From Ditylenchus dipsaci (Eukaryota; Nematoda; Chromadorea; Rhabditida; Anguinidae), in NCBI GenBank assembly GCA_004194705.1, contig SADC01000790.1, positions 1 through 64,000 on the forward strand: a stretch of 64,000 nucleotides of DNA, read 5' to 3'. Of the stretch, positions 11,941 through 22,921 are shown in pieces. Under the pieces are notes generated by a model that saw only the letters and a list, made by a program, of their open reading frames with translations, made no database searches and was not told the DNA's origin. Made by a program: the position numbers and the translations under genes. Each line of letters opens with the position of its first letter. The first letter of the stretch is position 1.

Positions 11941-12221
11941 ATGGCTACTTCTTTAGCGTTTGCACTGCTGTGACCTGACGCTGTAGTTGATCTAATTGTT
12001 CTCGAATACTTCTTTAAAGCTTTTTATAGCATTAGTCTACCTGTTTTGAAGTCTTTCGGTATTTTGTTGTGCTGTATCCTGATACTATGTCCTTGTGTGC
12101 TTGTGCAGGCCTACTATTGGATTTTATTGTCGAGTGTCGGATTCATTACGAAGATAAGTGTAGTGCCAAAATAAAGAATTTTGGGCAAAGACCACAAAAC
12201 AACAGATTTCGAAGATTATGG

Positions 12222-13020
12222 GCGGCGTCGAATTGATCCACAGTGAATTGGGCTAAAGTACACTATTTGGCCAGAGCCAAAAGTGCGTTTTTTCAAGGTC
12301 TAAGTATGTTTTAGGTCGTGAAAACGATGAAACGGCAAAACAAAGTCTGGGAAGGCCATTTTCGAAAAAAAAAATTTTCGACTGCCTTGGTCCCCCCTGT
12401 AATTTTTGGTCATTTCTCGCCTTGGTCCCCCCCCCATGGTTTTTGGTCATTTTTTTGACTTGGTTACCTCTGTTGGACCTGAAAAGACCGAATTTGAACA
12501 TAGTTTTGTTGACTGGGGCCTACCGCATAAAGAAACTCTGGTATGCATACATGTTTTATGCATTCAGAGTCACTTTCGAGTGATTTGTGACTAAGGGATG
12601 TGGGTGTGCGCATCTCAACTTCAAGCCCCCAAGCCCCCTGCGCCCCCGAAGGGGTCGCAGGGGGCTCGAGAGTTAGAGATGCGCGCACTCACTTACCTTA
12701 GACATGATTCCGAGCGAGACTCATGATCAAAAATGTATATAGAGGCTCTTTTTGCCCAGCCTCAGTGACCAAAACGATGTAAAATACCAAAAATGACCAA
12801 AAACCATAGGGGGGACCAAGGCAGTCGAAAATTTTTTTTTCCGAAAAATAGCCTTCCCACACTTTTTTTGCCGTTTTCATCGTTTTCACGGCCTAAAACA
12901 TACTTAGACCTTGAAAAAACGCACTTTTGGCTCTGGCCAAATAGTGAACTCTTGCCGTGAATTGATCTACAGCGAATTGATCCACGGTGAATCGATCCAC
13001 AGGTGAATTGATACACAAAA
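12222..13020. mobile_element. Long palindrome centred on the GC hairpin core (locus 1)
   Basis: Arms of about 350 bp are inverted copies of one another: they share GAATTGATCCAC at the outside, then CCAAAAGTGCG, CATACTTAGACC, TCGAAAATTTTTTTTTT and CCTTGGTCCCCCC. The centre (about 12494-12775) is the core. It consists of a type B half (CTCTGGTATGCATAC hairpin and CACTTTCGAGTG), the CCCCTGCGCCCCCGAAGGGG loop, then a type A half with CTTACCTTAGACATGATTCC. No protein is encoded. GTGGATCAATTCACC-like repeats also occur at 15429-15470. Confidence 0.75.
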
Positions 13021-13060
13021 TTTGTCTTGGTACGAAATGTTTTATTTTGGTATTTGGTTT

Positions 13061-13165
13061 AACTAGGGTTGCTGAATGGACATATGTCCGGACATTTATG
13101 GACATATGTCCGGACATATGTCCTGCAAAATGTCCGCCTTTATCAAAATCGGACATATATAAATT
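13061..13165. repeat. hAT-like end with GGACATATGTCC tandem palindromes
   Basis: The sequence starts TAGGGTTGCTGAATGGACAT and continues with overlapping copies of GGACATATGTCC. TAGGGTTG resembles the tips of the hAT-like elements at 19884 and 58342. No matching right end was found, so this may be a solo terminus. Confidence 0.4.
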
Positions 13166-13269
13166 AGATTGTCACACAATTTTTTTGCAGTTTATTTGCT
13201 ACTCTTTCTGATTTTTATTTTTAGATTGAAAATGACGAAAGAAAAATTTAATTTATTGAAACTTGTACT

Positions 13270-13660
13270 AGTATCGTAAATTTAGACCACCTAGACGGTA
13301 CCCAAAGTAATGTATATTACTCAAACCGGCTGGAAGTTACCCGAATCATTCGGATGGCTCCCAAACCACCTAGATGCTACCCAAAAACCTCCTAGATAGT
13401 ACCCAAACCACGTGAATACTACTCGAACTACTTAAAAGTTCCAGAAACAGGACTGGTAGCAATAACCAGCGGATAAATCCAAGGATAGTTATAAAATCCG
13501 CGGATAGAAAAGTCCGCGGAAATTTACGCCCTCAGTTATCTTCTTTGTTTTGTTCCTTTTTTTAGCCCTCGTTTTTCAGAAGACTATGAATTAAGAGTTC
13601 CAGAAACAAGACCGATACCAATAAATTGTAAATTTAGACCACCTAGACGGTACCCAAAGC
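13270..13660. repeat. Degenerate ACCACCTAGA…GTACCCAAA repeats
   Basis: Repeated blocks of about 20 bp vary around ACCACCTAGACGGTACCCAA, including one exact recurrence at 13283 and 13635. A related set on the other strand is at 45085-45240. Function unknown. Confidence 0.45.
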
Positions 13661-13849
13661 AAAAAATAAGCCTAATCAAACGCGAGTGGAATAAGCGGTG
13701 GAAGAAATAGAACTGGGAACTGAGGAGAATTATTCAATTGAAAACGAATTTGATGTATCTATGAACGATTATTGAATTGTTAATTGAAATTTTTTGAATA
13801 AAGTTCGGTTGTATAAGTGTCCGAAATTTTGGACATACCGTATATCTTT

Positions 13850-13985
13850 GGACATACCGTATATCTTCTATTAAAACGCCCCGGCGTTCTATTTTTCAAC
13901 CCCCCTTAGAGGGTGGCGTTCTAATAGAAGCTGGCGTTCTAATAGAAGGCGGCGTTCTATTTTTCAACTCGTTAAAAATTGCCTC
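13850..13985. repeat. Tandem GGCGTTCTAATAGAAG repeats
   Basis: A CCGTATATCTTCTATTAAAA tip is followed by repeated GGCGTTCTATTTTTCAAC and GGCGTTCTAATAGAAG units. It resembles the ACCGTATT…CTAATAGA ends elsewhere in the window and may be the left end of the element carrying the pogo relic that follows. Confidence 0.4.
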
Positions 13986-14149
13986 AAACATGCTTTTGGC
14001 TCTAACCGAAAAAAAAAATCAAATTGGCGCCATCCCATTTCTCACCAACAAGTTCAAGGTAGGAATCTTTTATTTTATTCGTATTTAGTTTATTTCTAAA
14101 TTCAATTTAGAGTAAACTGATCATCAACTTCGCCGGGTCCATCTAGATG

Positions 14150-14891
14150 ATGCGACACCACAACGGAGGACTACTTACGCAAGATCATTGGCGGTAAGCT
14201 CTTCACAGAGAATCGACAACTGGTATGGGACGCCTTCGCAAGCCACGAGAGTGAGAGGAACGAGTTGAAGGGGACGAAGGGAACAAAAGCGGTCTTGAAG
14301 GAACTCGGAATCGAAGCGGCCTACATTCCCGGCGGTTGCACCAAATTCATCCGAGTAGGCTAAATTTAGTTCTATACAATCGATTTTCTGATTCATTTAT
14401 TAATTTTGTTTCTAGGCCCCAGACGTCAGTTCGAACAAGTCGTTCAAAAGGAGGATCCGAGACTGCTACAACATCTGGTTCAACAACGGCGCTCAGAGGG
14501 AATGGACGGTCAATGGCAACGCGAGGGCGCCATCATTAGAGGTCGTGCTGGAGTAGGTTGAGCGAGCCTGGCGAGAGTTATCTAAAGAGGTCATAATCAA
14601 GTCGTTCAAAGGTTCGCTCTTTTTAAAGCTTGATCGCATTTATTTTCTATTTTTACATTTGTTTAGCATGTGCTCTCACTACTGCTACGGATGGATCAGA
14701 AGACGACCAAATCACATGCTTCAAACCAGACGGATCGATCGGGCCAAGAGGGTTGGACATTCTTCGTAGAGTCAGAGCTCAAGAGATGGCGCAAGACGGC
14801 CAGCACGACTACGAAGAGGCGGGCATTTCGGAAGAAGAAAAAGAGGTGGTGATCGAAAACGTTAATGAAAATGAGGAGTTGTATTTCAATT
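14150..14891 (+). pseudogene. pogo/Tigger-type DDE transposase, 3' part
   Basis: Three exon-like pieces (about 14163-14355, 14416-14610, 14668-14891), separated by short introns ending in TTTCTAG and TTTAG, read as the C-terminal half of a DDE_1 transposase. RQLVWDAFASHESE carries one catalytic aspartate. AYIPGGCTKFIRAPDVSSNK contains the later conserved GG and D, and NKSFKRRIRDCYNIWF is typical of the pogo/Jerky family. WVERAWRELSKEVIIKSFK continues the family pattern, followed by an acidic tail. The N-terminal DNA-binding half is missing. Pogo-type MITEs at 46419-46654 and 59423-59592 could have been moved by such an enzyme. Confidence 0.7.
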
Positions 14892-15029
14892 GATTCCTTT
14901 TTTGTTCTTTGATTGGTGAGTGGAAGGAAGTCGACGCTCCTAAGTAAGAGCGTCGACTGTATAGGGTTTTTCCATATCGCATAGACACCACCATATGTTC
15001 CCTTGTGAGTTCCCCAACCTGGGTACGAC

Positions 15030-15330
15030 TACTGTGTGCAACAAAACCAAGTGGTGGGGCACTTGGATCAAAATTTCTTTTTACTTTTTTCATGTTCCAA
15101 AACCTGTTTTCTGGCATATTCGGCCATGCTGAAGATGGTTATTTCGAGCATCGCGAAATAATTGATTTTACCAAAACTCAAAAAGTACCTTAAAAACGTC
15201 ATGTTACCTCTACCAAACCGCCTTCAACATGCCACAGTTAGTCCAGAAAACAGGTTTTGGAACCTGAAAAAGTAAAAATAATTTCGATTCAAGTGGACTA
15301 CCACTTGGTTTTGTTGGTAGAGGGGACATC
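15030..15330. repeat. Palindromic element
   Basis: Inverted arms begin CAACAAAACCAAGTGGT and include CCAAAACCTGTTTTCTGG on both sides of a spacer of about 90 bp. It is probably a MITE; no clear target duplication was read. Confidence 0.6.
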
Positions 15331-15424
15331 CAGCAAAACTGCAGTTGGTTCATAAGAAAAATATTTGATTTAACAAGTAAACTTTTCAAGACAAAAATAT
15401 ATAAAAATTTCGTGTCGTAAATTT

Positions 15425-15672
15425 TTGTGGATCAACTCACCTGTGGATCAATTCACCTGTGGGTCAATTCGCCTAACGCCGATTTCATGCCTGGGGCCTA
15501 TCCCACTAATTGAAGATTGCAAAATTTTCCATGGAAAATTGGAAATGGAAAGTGGAAAATGGAAAGTTTGTGTCTCACCGAACGAAAAATGGAAATGGAA
15601 AGTGGAAAATGGAAAGTGGAAAATTTCCAATTTTCTGTCTCACTAAAATATTTTCCACTTTCCATTTTTCAC
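15425..15672. repeat. GTGGATCAATTCACC repeats and GGAAAATGGAAAGT hairpin
   Basis: Three GTGGATCAATTCACC-like units are followed by a purine-rich tandem run of AAATGGAAAGTGG (about 15529-15630) that is answered by its inverse TTTTCCACTTTCCATTTT (about 15650-15672). It can fold into a long hairpin. No protein is likely despite open frames. Confidence 0.5.
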
Positions 15673-15767
15673 TTCAAATTTCTCGATTCCTCTTGAAAGT
15701 TCCTCTTTTAGCAAAAATTTGACTTTCCAACCAAAAGCCAACGCAGTCTGAACTATATCAAACGAAC

Positions 15768-16164
15768 GGTGTACGGTCAGTTCGAAACGTTTTTTTTTTT
15801 AATTTTCATACTTTTTCAAACAAAAGTTTTTATTTCAGCAAACAAGTTTTTCTGACGTCCCCGAGTAGTCGAAATTCTCTCAGGAATCCAAATAAAGAAA
15901 CAGAATTTCAAAAAAATGCTTGTGTGCTGAGATATGACTTGAAGTTAGAGTGCCAATATGCCACCTTTCAACTTTGGGTCATATCTCAGCACACAAGCAT
16001 TTTTTTTGAAGTTCCGTTTCCTTATTTGAATTCCTGAGAGAATTTCGGCAACTTGGGGACGTCAGAAAAACTTTTTTGCTGAAATAAGAATTTTTGTTTG
16101 AAAAAGTATGAAAATTTTTGAAAAAAACCGTTTCGAACTGACCGTTTCGAACTGACCTAGCCCC
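15768..16164. mobile_element. Foldback MITE, 9-bp target duplication (copy 2)
   Basis: Same element as 6565-6991, with the same ends (GGTGTACGGTCAGTTCG and CTAGCCCC) and the same central TCATATCTCAGCACACAAGC. The exact duplication CAAACGAAC is at 15759-15767 and 16165-16173. The tips carry fewer copies of the CAGTTCGAAACG unit than copy 1, so unit number varies between copies. Confidence 0.88.
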
Positions 16165-16460
16165 CAAACGAACTTTTACTGATAAGACTCAAATTTATCG
16201 AACCCATATACTAGGCTTGATTGTAACGACTGAAAAATTTATCCGCAAAATTAATATCTTACCAATCAAAGAAACTCTAGAAAAAACGAAAATTTCGGAA
16301 AACTTTAGTGTAGGCCACTTCTGAACTAGTACTGAAAAACAGATAAGAAACGAAACACAGAAACATAAGTTCATTTGTAACAAAACAGAACATAGCGATA
16401 TTAAAGAAGTTAAACTGATAATTCTGATGCTAACGTTCGGACCACATTCGTATACATTCT

Positions 16461-16620
16461 CTAGACTTCTTTGAGCTTTCTCCTGTAAAAGAAACCTGTG
16501 AAACCGATGTCAGCTGAGCAAGACACAAAACACATACCAGCACTTCTGACGAAGCACTTCAGCATTGACGACATCCTTAGCACACTTCATCAAAACGACC
16601 TTCCCTGATTTAGCAGTCAT
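16461..16620 (-). CDS. Candidate small two-exon gene, about 34 residues
   Basis: On the minus strand an ATG at 16620 opens a frame of 27 codons (beginning MTAKSGKVVLMKCAKDVV). The frame ends at a GTATGTG donor (exon 16538-16620), and a TTTCTTTTACAG acceptor leads to a second exon 16461-16482 that closes in frame. The acceptor choice is uncertain: an upstream CAG would give a longer product. The start lies about 10 bp from a half-copy of the palindrome family at 16631. I do not recognise the product; codon usage looks plausible, but the length allows chance. Confidence 0.25.
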
Positions 16621-16630
16621 TTGCTCAAAC

Positions 16631-16935
16631 AAGATACGCGCACTCACTTACCTCAGACATGATTCCGAGATTTACTCTCGATCATAAAATGCATATTGAT
16701 GCTCTTTTTGCTCAGCTCCAGTGACCAAAACGTGGTAGGATACCTTAATACACGATATTTTACCTTGGAGGACCAAGGAAGTTGGTCGATCTTTGGTAAT
16801 CAATTTTTTTTTTGAAAACTTCACTTTTTAGTGCGGAAATTGTTAGGAAACAACTTTTTTTATCGTTTCTGGCGTATAAAAATTACTTAGGAGACATTTA
16901 AACCATATTTACAGTTAACCAAAAAAGCCCCCCCC
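16631..16935. mobile_element. Half palindrome carrying one type A core arm
   Basis: This matches the right half of the palindrome at 50705-51418: CACTCACTTACCTCAGACAT, ATAAAATGCATAT, GACCAAAACGTGGTAGGATA, GGACCAAGG, then ACTTAGGAGAC. The GC loop and the left half are absent, so it is a solo arm. Confidence 0.65.
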
Positions 16936-17393
16936 CAAATGCACAAGTACCACCGACCCATTTTTTTTCCGAAGAACCCAATTATTTTAATAACTTTATA
17001 TAGCAATCGATAACGCAGAGAAAGAGCTATCTTTTAAACCAGGCAGACTTTTTTTCGAGCAGGATTTCAGAAAGCACAAGTGATTTGAAGTTTACCAATC
17101 ACACTTGCGGTTTTCCCAAATTAGTAATTTAAATTTTTCTTTATTTTTTGCGAAATAAAGAGGCAAAATTAAAAAAAATAACACAACAAAAATGTGTGGA
17201 ATTTCCTCAGCTATCCGTCGGTACTGAAAATGGTTAATAGAAGTTTGGTATACTTGACTTAAAAAGGTAAAGGTAATGATGGAGAAAAATCGAAATATGT
17301 GTCACATGGTCCTGACACGAAAGTAAGATTTTGAATGGGCAAACTTTCTTTAGTCACAGATTCACTTTTTCTGTTACAGATTTGAATTTTTGA

Positions 17394-17629
17394 CGCTAGT
17401 AGCGAATACCCCCCCCCTAACGATTTTTACTTTTTTTACTTTAGTAAAAAGTACCCAAATTTATGTCCAGACCCCGGAAAATGTGCGCAAACTCTTCATT
17501 AGTCACAGCTTCCGTACGCTGGCCTACCCCCAAGCCTAAGGGCTAAGCCTAAACTTGTTGTTTGCAAGGGTAGTTACAGCAATTTTTAAAGGTCGGATGC
17601 TTGGGGGGGGGGGTATTCGCTACTAGCGC
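17394..17629. mobile_element. Palindromic MITE, GCTAGTAGCGAATACCCCCC ends
   Basis: The terminal inverted repeats are GCTAGTAGCGAATACCCCCC and complement. The centre contains GACCCCGGAAAATGTGCGCA and CGTACGCTGGCCTACCCCCA, which recur in elements near 22450, 31500 and 63650. Non-coding. Confidence 0.65.
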
Positions 17630-17696
17630 CGAATTTTGCTTTCCTATCAGCTCTCTCTATTAAATATTCAACCTTTTTTAAGTTTTAACACCATTA

Positions 17697-17897
17697 GGTA
17701 GTCCTACGCTTCTAGTTTCTGGCGAGGTATTATTTGCTGCACCATCTCTGCAAAATGTAGCACAAAAAGGTAAAATTATGAGGCAAATTTTTTTTCTGAC
17801 TTCCTTCATACTTTCACCTATTTGTGTTATATTTTGCAAGGTTGATGCAAAAATGATACTTCGCCAGAAACTAGAATTGCAAGGCTATTTGGTAGTG
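17697..17897. repeat. Palindromic element
   Basis: Arms TTCTAGTTTCTGGCGAGGTA and inverse (TACTTCGCCAGAAACTAGAA) enclose a loop with GCACAAAAAGGT/ACCTATTTGTG. Probable MITE. Confidence 0.6.
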
Positions 17898-18149
17898 TAG
17901 TAAAATTCAAAAAAAGATCAAAAATTTTGAAAGAAACAGGGAAAACTAAAATATGTGACAGAAATGAGGACATCTGTGACAGAAAAAAGTTTTACCCATT
18001 TTGAATTCAAATTCAAAATTTATTTTGAGTGGATTTGATAGACTGACACGCTTTGTATTATTGGCTCGCATTGCAAAAAATAATGCAATGAGGCTTTTTA
18101 ATTTTCTTTCGCTAACATGAGCACTGGCAGTTTCACAGCTCCAGCGATA

Positions 18150-18600
18150 TCACGTAAAAACATAACGTCGTTTTTTCCAAGGCGAATTTTTAAGCGCTAG
18201 CGCTGTTAGTCCTTCTGCAGATTTGCTATGAAATTTGCTGTGTAGTTGTGGATAAAAATAATGTGCTTGTTCGCCGAGCGCTCTAATATTCACGTGGTCT
18301 CTCGTATTTAAAGCCTGGTTGGAAAACATAATGCCCAAATTTGTTTACCTCCTGTTAATGTCTTAATAATATTTGAACTGGCGCCCAATTTATTAGCTAG
18401 GTATACTTGGCTAAATATATTACGAAATATTTTGTTTTTTATTCCACTGTTGCACACAAAAGTCGCATCATTAATTTGTTGTGGTTGCGCTGTCCGTTTT
18501 CTAGGATGAGAGCGTGGTTGAACTGCTAATTTCGCACTGCTAATCTGCTCCTCCTCCTCTATCCTTTTACTCGCAGAGTTCAATCAGCGCATCATGCATT
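18150..18600 (-). other. Two overlapping unidentified minus-strand frames
   Basis: Frames of 91 and 62 codons (18308-18583 and 18150-18338) follow one another on the minus strand. The first is basic and Q/N-rich in its N-terminal half. I recognise no domain. They may be an old mobile-element fragment or chance; no splice structure was convincing. Confidence 0.2.
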
Positions 18601-19356
18601 AGTGTATGAGCGTGTGTCAGCAGTGGTGATTACTCTTGTCTTGAATTAGAAGTTTGTAATTTTCATACTTCAAATGATGCTTTCGATTCTTTTAGTGTTT
18701 CGACAAGGTTTTTAATGAAACAAATATATTAACTATGCCTTGGTTTTATGAAAAATCTGCCTATTTTTAGTGTGGGAACTGTTTATGGGAGTATTGTTGG
18801 AGTGGTCATCTTTTATCTCCTGTGTTTTCAATTTTTATTGTATTATAGGAGTCAGTGTAGAATGTTTGGTTGAACTAGAGACCACACCTAAGCTGATTGT
18901 GTTTTTATTTCCACTTTTTAGATTGGTGAAGTTTGAATCCCCACGTACTATGTATTCTGTTAAACGGGGCGGCCCCTGTAATGGCGCAGTTCCTCGACTT
19001 TGAAGACACATATCTCAGCCCAGAGAAAACATTTCGCAAAGCTGAGGAAACATTTTGCAGAGAGGTTTTTAGATTTTAGTTGAGCACCTAATTTCTCGAA
19101 ATCAACCTAAAACTATTCTCTTCATCTTTTCGGGATGCAGAAAAATAAGGCAGGCGGGTGCTATATTACACAAATGCGGCATTAATGTTTTCATTTGCAA
19201 ATTTTAAACGGACATCTGTCGTATTGGCGTGGTTTCTAAGCAAGCTTCTACTAAATGCTGGTTGGTGGTTTAATCATCCCTTTCGCAAGGTTACAACAAT
19301 GACACGACCTACGCGGGCAAAGCCAAATTGATTTTCAATATCATAGTTTACTTTGT
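18601..19356. other. Non-coding stretch
   Basis: No gene is recognised; a 77-codon open frame at 18770-19003 has no familiar domain. Confidence 0.35.
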
Positions 19357-19480
19357 AGCTCGTTCATGGACTGCGACTTAGACTGAGACTTAGAGTTTAA
19401 CTAAAACATAAACTGAAGGCTGAAAAAACTATATGAGCGCCAAAATAGTCTCAGTCTAAGTTGCTGACCGTGAACAAGCC
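19357..19480. repeat. Small foldback
   Basis: GCTCGTTCATGGACTGCGAC followed by TTAGACTGAGACT is answered by AGTCTCAGTCTAAGTTGC and CGTGAACAAGC about 60 bp later. Confidence 0.55.
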
Positions 19481-19883
19481 ATTAGGTTTGGCCAATTTTT
19501 ATTTTCGCCGGCGAATTAGGCGCCATTCTCGACAGATTCGTCAAAATTGAACGATCATTCAAGTGATTTAGACGGCGAATCAGCTAACCCACACTGTTCT
19601 GTCATTAGTTCTGTCATTAAAAATCGTGTATTTTTCGTCTAAAGAGTTAGACATTGTTTGACCATAACGCATGCTGGCAGAAACACTTCTCCGCCTAAAT
19701 ATTGCGAAAATTCGATTTTTTTAAGTTATAAAATATTGTTGTTTAAAGGTGCATACCAGCGCGTTAGACGAAGAAAAGGCGGGAACCAGCGGTTCTTTAC
19801 TTTCTCACAAATTTTTTACATGCGTTCTCATCTAGATTTTCGGACTTTTCTGCACAGTTTTTAAAGTAGTACAAGGTCGTCTG

Positions 19884-21218
19884 TAGGGTTGTCGACTCGA
19901 CCGGTCGATTTCGACTTTTAAGGTCGAAAAGTCGAAATTTTTCGACTTTCGACCTTCGACTCGACCCGACCGGTCGAAAATTTCGACTTTCGACCTTCGA
20001 CTCGACCCGACCGGTCGAAAATTTCGACTTTCGACCTTCGACTCGACCCGACCGGTCGAAAATTTCGACTTTCGACCTTCGACTCGACCGGTCGAAATTT
20101 CGACTTTCGACCTTCCATCGAAGGAAATTTTTGTTTCAATTGCATATGTTCTCACGACGAATAAATTTTCGGACTACATAACCTGCACGAATTTAACTGC
20201 ACGAGTCAAAACAGGATTTTTGTCTCAACAAACTGTTTTCAGCACACAATTTTTGGGTTGAATATCATGGTTTATTTGTTCCGAAAAAATAATAAAAATT
20301 TTGTCGACAAATTGACAGCAAAATATGTATAATAATTGATATTTCTAGTGAAAAATGCTGCGAAGAAGGCTCGTGAAGCAAAACAACGTTTGCAGCAAAA
20401 AAAGTATTTTAGCATCAAAAAAAAGTCTTTTTGCAGCACCTTTTTAGGGCAAATTGACCTTTTTGGGCGATTTGCCCGATTTGCCCAGAATGTTTTGTTT
20501 TCGCTAGGTTGTCGGTCATTCATGTGCAAAACTGTTAGATTACACGTCAGATTCATGTTCAGCGTAGTTAATTTGTATTTAAAATCACTATTTTAGTAAG
20601 AACTCAGATCTCGGTTGGCAAAGCAAACGGCAGCTAACCTGCACATCATCAAAGCTAATCTGGTGGATGAAATTTTGGGTACAGGCTAATTGGTCGCTAC
20701 GAAACTGGTCGTTTACAAAACTAGCCGTTTACAGAATTGGTCGTCACAAAACTGGTCGTTTACAGAATTGGCGTTTCAAGAAGTAATCAATGAATGAACG
20801 GGTGACCTTGACGGGTGACCTTAAACGACCAGTTTTGTGACGACCAATTCTGTAAACGGCTAGTTTTGTAAACGACCAGTTTTGTAGCGACCAATTAGCC
20901 TGTACCCGAAATTTTGAAGAAGGCAAAAAAAACAAAACAAAGCGATGATTAATTTCAATAAAATTTGTTGTGCTGTTACGTGCATTTGTCCGAATTTTGA
21001 CTCGACCGGTCAAAAATTTTGACCTTCGACCCGACTAGTCGAAAATTTCGACCTTCGACCCGACCGGTCGAAATTTTCGACTTTCGACCTTCGACTCGAC
21101 CCGACCGGTCGAAAATTTCGACTTTCGACCTTCGACTCGACCCGACCGGTCGAAAATTTCGACTTTCGACCTTCCATCGACTCGACCGGTCGAAAATTTC
21201 GACCGGTCGACAACCCTA
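19884..21218. mobile_element. hAT-like element with GTCGAAAATTTCGACC arrays
   Basis: The tips are TAGGGTTGTCGAC and complement, flanked by an exact 8-bp duplication GTCGTCTG (19876-19883, 21219-21226), the hAT hallmark. Each arm, about 200 bp, is a tandem array of units varying around TTCGACTCGACCCGACCGGT and CGAAAATTTCGAC. These arrays produce long open frames that are not genes. The interior has no recognisable transposase and carries a third insertion at 20677-20907. Confidence 0.85.
20677..20907. mobile_element. Nested foldback with 8-bp target duplication
   Basis: GGGTACAGGCTAATTGGTCG and complement bound a 231-bp palindrome whose arms repeat AACTGGTCGTTTACA units. GAAATTTT is duplicated at 20669-20676 and 20908-20915. 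The centre contains a doubled GGGTGACCTT. It lies inside the hAT-like element. Confidence 0.85.
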
Positions 21219-21329
21219 GTCGTCTGTATCAGATTTGATTCGGAACGAATCAAAAATATGATGATTCAAAAAAGTTTACTGGTCCCCGCCTTAACTTTTT
21301 GAAATGCGCTGATATGCCCCTTTAAGACG

Positions 21330-22530
21330 TTTTTTTATGAATTTTTTTCCCGATTCAGATGGCTAATAAATTAAAATTATTGATTTGGAGATTTTTAAGT
21401 GTAAGGGTTCTAAGTGTTGGACATTGACCAATCACGGGTTACCTTTACAAAATTCGCTTTAATTGCACTATTATTTTGACACACCCTAAACTCCTCATAA
21501 AATTTAGTCATGCCACAAGGCCAGAAACGCAATAATTTTTAGTCTGTTTTGCTAAGCTAGCTAAGTCCAAATCGCCTGATGAGAATCATTGATGCTCCCT
21601 ATAAGCCTAAGGTGTTTACGTTTGGCTCAAACGTCACTCTTATCCATAAGCACTTAATTTTTTGACTATTTTTATTCCTCCAAAATACCGGAAGAAACTG
21701 AGCTGTAAACTTGAAGGAACAAGCTAATTAGATACACATACAATCAACTGCTTATGTATGGGCATATCTTGAGGGAAAATAATCATAGCACTTTTCTTGG
21801 TTTAGCACTCCAGCTTGGCTTAGCTCCCCAAATCTCAGGATTATCTGATGTCCTTATTGCCCCTATATTCTTATTATCCCATCCACAGATCCGTGTAGGA
21901 GTTTTGCTTAATTATTTGAAAACTATTTTCTGTTTATACTATTAAACACCACTCGTATTTCTTTTTTGCTACAATCTGCTACTATCATTGCTATAGTTGT
22001 TTTGAACAAATTTTTAGAGTGGAAGTTGAACATGTGGGATTTCCCCATTTAGCTAGATGTTTGAGCCATGTTATTGTGTGTTGGGTTGTGTTTGAAACAT
22101 GCATTTTTATTGTTTGTTGTTACTTATGCAGATTTTTGCAACAAGGTGCACATTTTCAATGATGGGAAAATTAAAAATTATTAAAAGCAAAAACTATATT
22201 GCCACATTTTTTCTTAGCTGTTAAAACTTAAGATACAAAAAGTAGCGGGAAAGTTTTGAAAAAAAAGTTAGTCATGCACCTGAAGGAGCAATGTCTGATC
22301 TAGGTGGCGTACTTTTTGAACTATAATTTACACTAATAAATTTGCTCATTACCTTTCCACTGCTGTTTAACAAAGGCATTAAAATTTCGGAACTTTTTTA
22401 CTTCGAGGGGGGAGGCTAGTAGTGAATAGTAAAATATTTCAAAACACATATTTTGATACGCAAGTCCGGTTCCATCCTAACATACGCTGGCCTATCCTGC
22501 GCTTAAGGCTTCACCTAAGCAAAAAAGTTG
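21330..22530. other. Non-coding stretch
   Basis: No gene is recognised. Around 22390-22500 there are fragments of the MITE family with GCTAGTAG and ACGCTGGCCTATCC. Confidence 0.4.
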
Positions 22531-22921
22531 GTACTAATTCGGTTTAGCTCCACACCCCCATTTTTGATTTTTATTTTTCTTTGATGCAACAAACATCTTT
22601 CATTTATTCACATAGATACAAGTCAACAATTTGTGACCATAAAAGAACATAATATCATTTCCACCGAACTTTCGGCGCCATACAAAATCAGAGACATAGC
22701 TTTTAAAAACAGAACGATGTGTGCCATATTCTTGCTTGTGCCTTCTCTTGAATTTCTGCCATGTTGATTCGATCGTCTGAGTGTGTGCAAGCCGTGGAGA
22801 AATGGAAGAGGAATGGAATAAAAATAGAAAATGATAAAAAATATACGTTGTTTAAAAAAATTGTGCAAATTGAGACACGAAAGCAAAAAATGGGGGTGTG
22901 GGGCTAAACCGAATTAGTACC
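22530..22921. mobile_element. Palindromic MITE
   Basis: The ends GTACTAATTCGGTTTAGC followed by CCACACCCCCATTTTTG are present in inverted form on the right. AAAAGTT lies outside both ends, with one mismatch if the duplication is 8 bp, so a hAT or MULE type origin is possible. Confidence 0.65.

Larger units (their letters stand above)
19747..21321. mobile_element. TTAA-flanked foldback element, interrupted
   Basis: The ends AGGTGCATACCAGCGCGTTA and complement (GCGCTGATATGCCCCT) are bordered by TTAA on both sides (19743-19746, 21322-21325), as made by piggyBac-type transposases. The next inner block, GGCGGGAACCAG, pairs with CTGGTCCCCGCC. The middle is replaced by the hAT-like element 19884-21218. 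Relatives: 27631-28187, 47358-47586 and a half at about 54030-54141. Confidence 0.75.

Noticed and set aside
19832..21253. Long open frames rich in R, S, K and F
   Set aside because: They are produced by the tandem GTCGAAAATTTCGAC units of the hAT-like arms; the same applies to 58226-58633 and 58942-59319.
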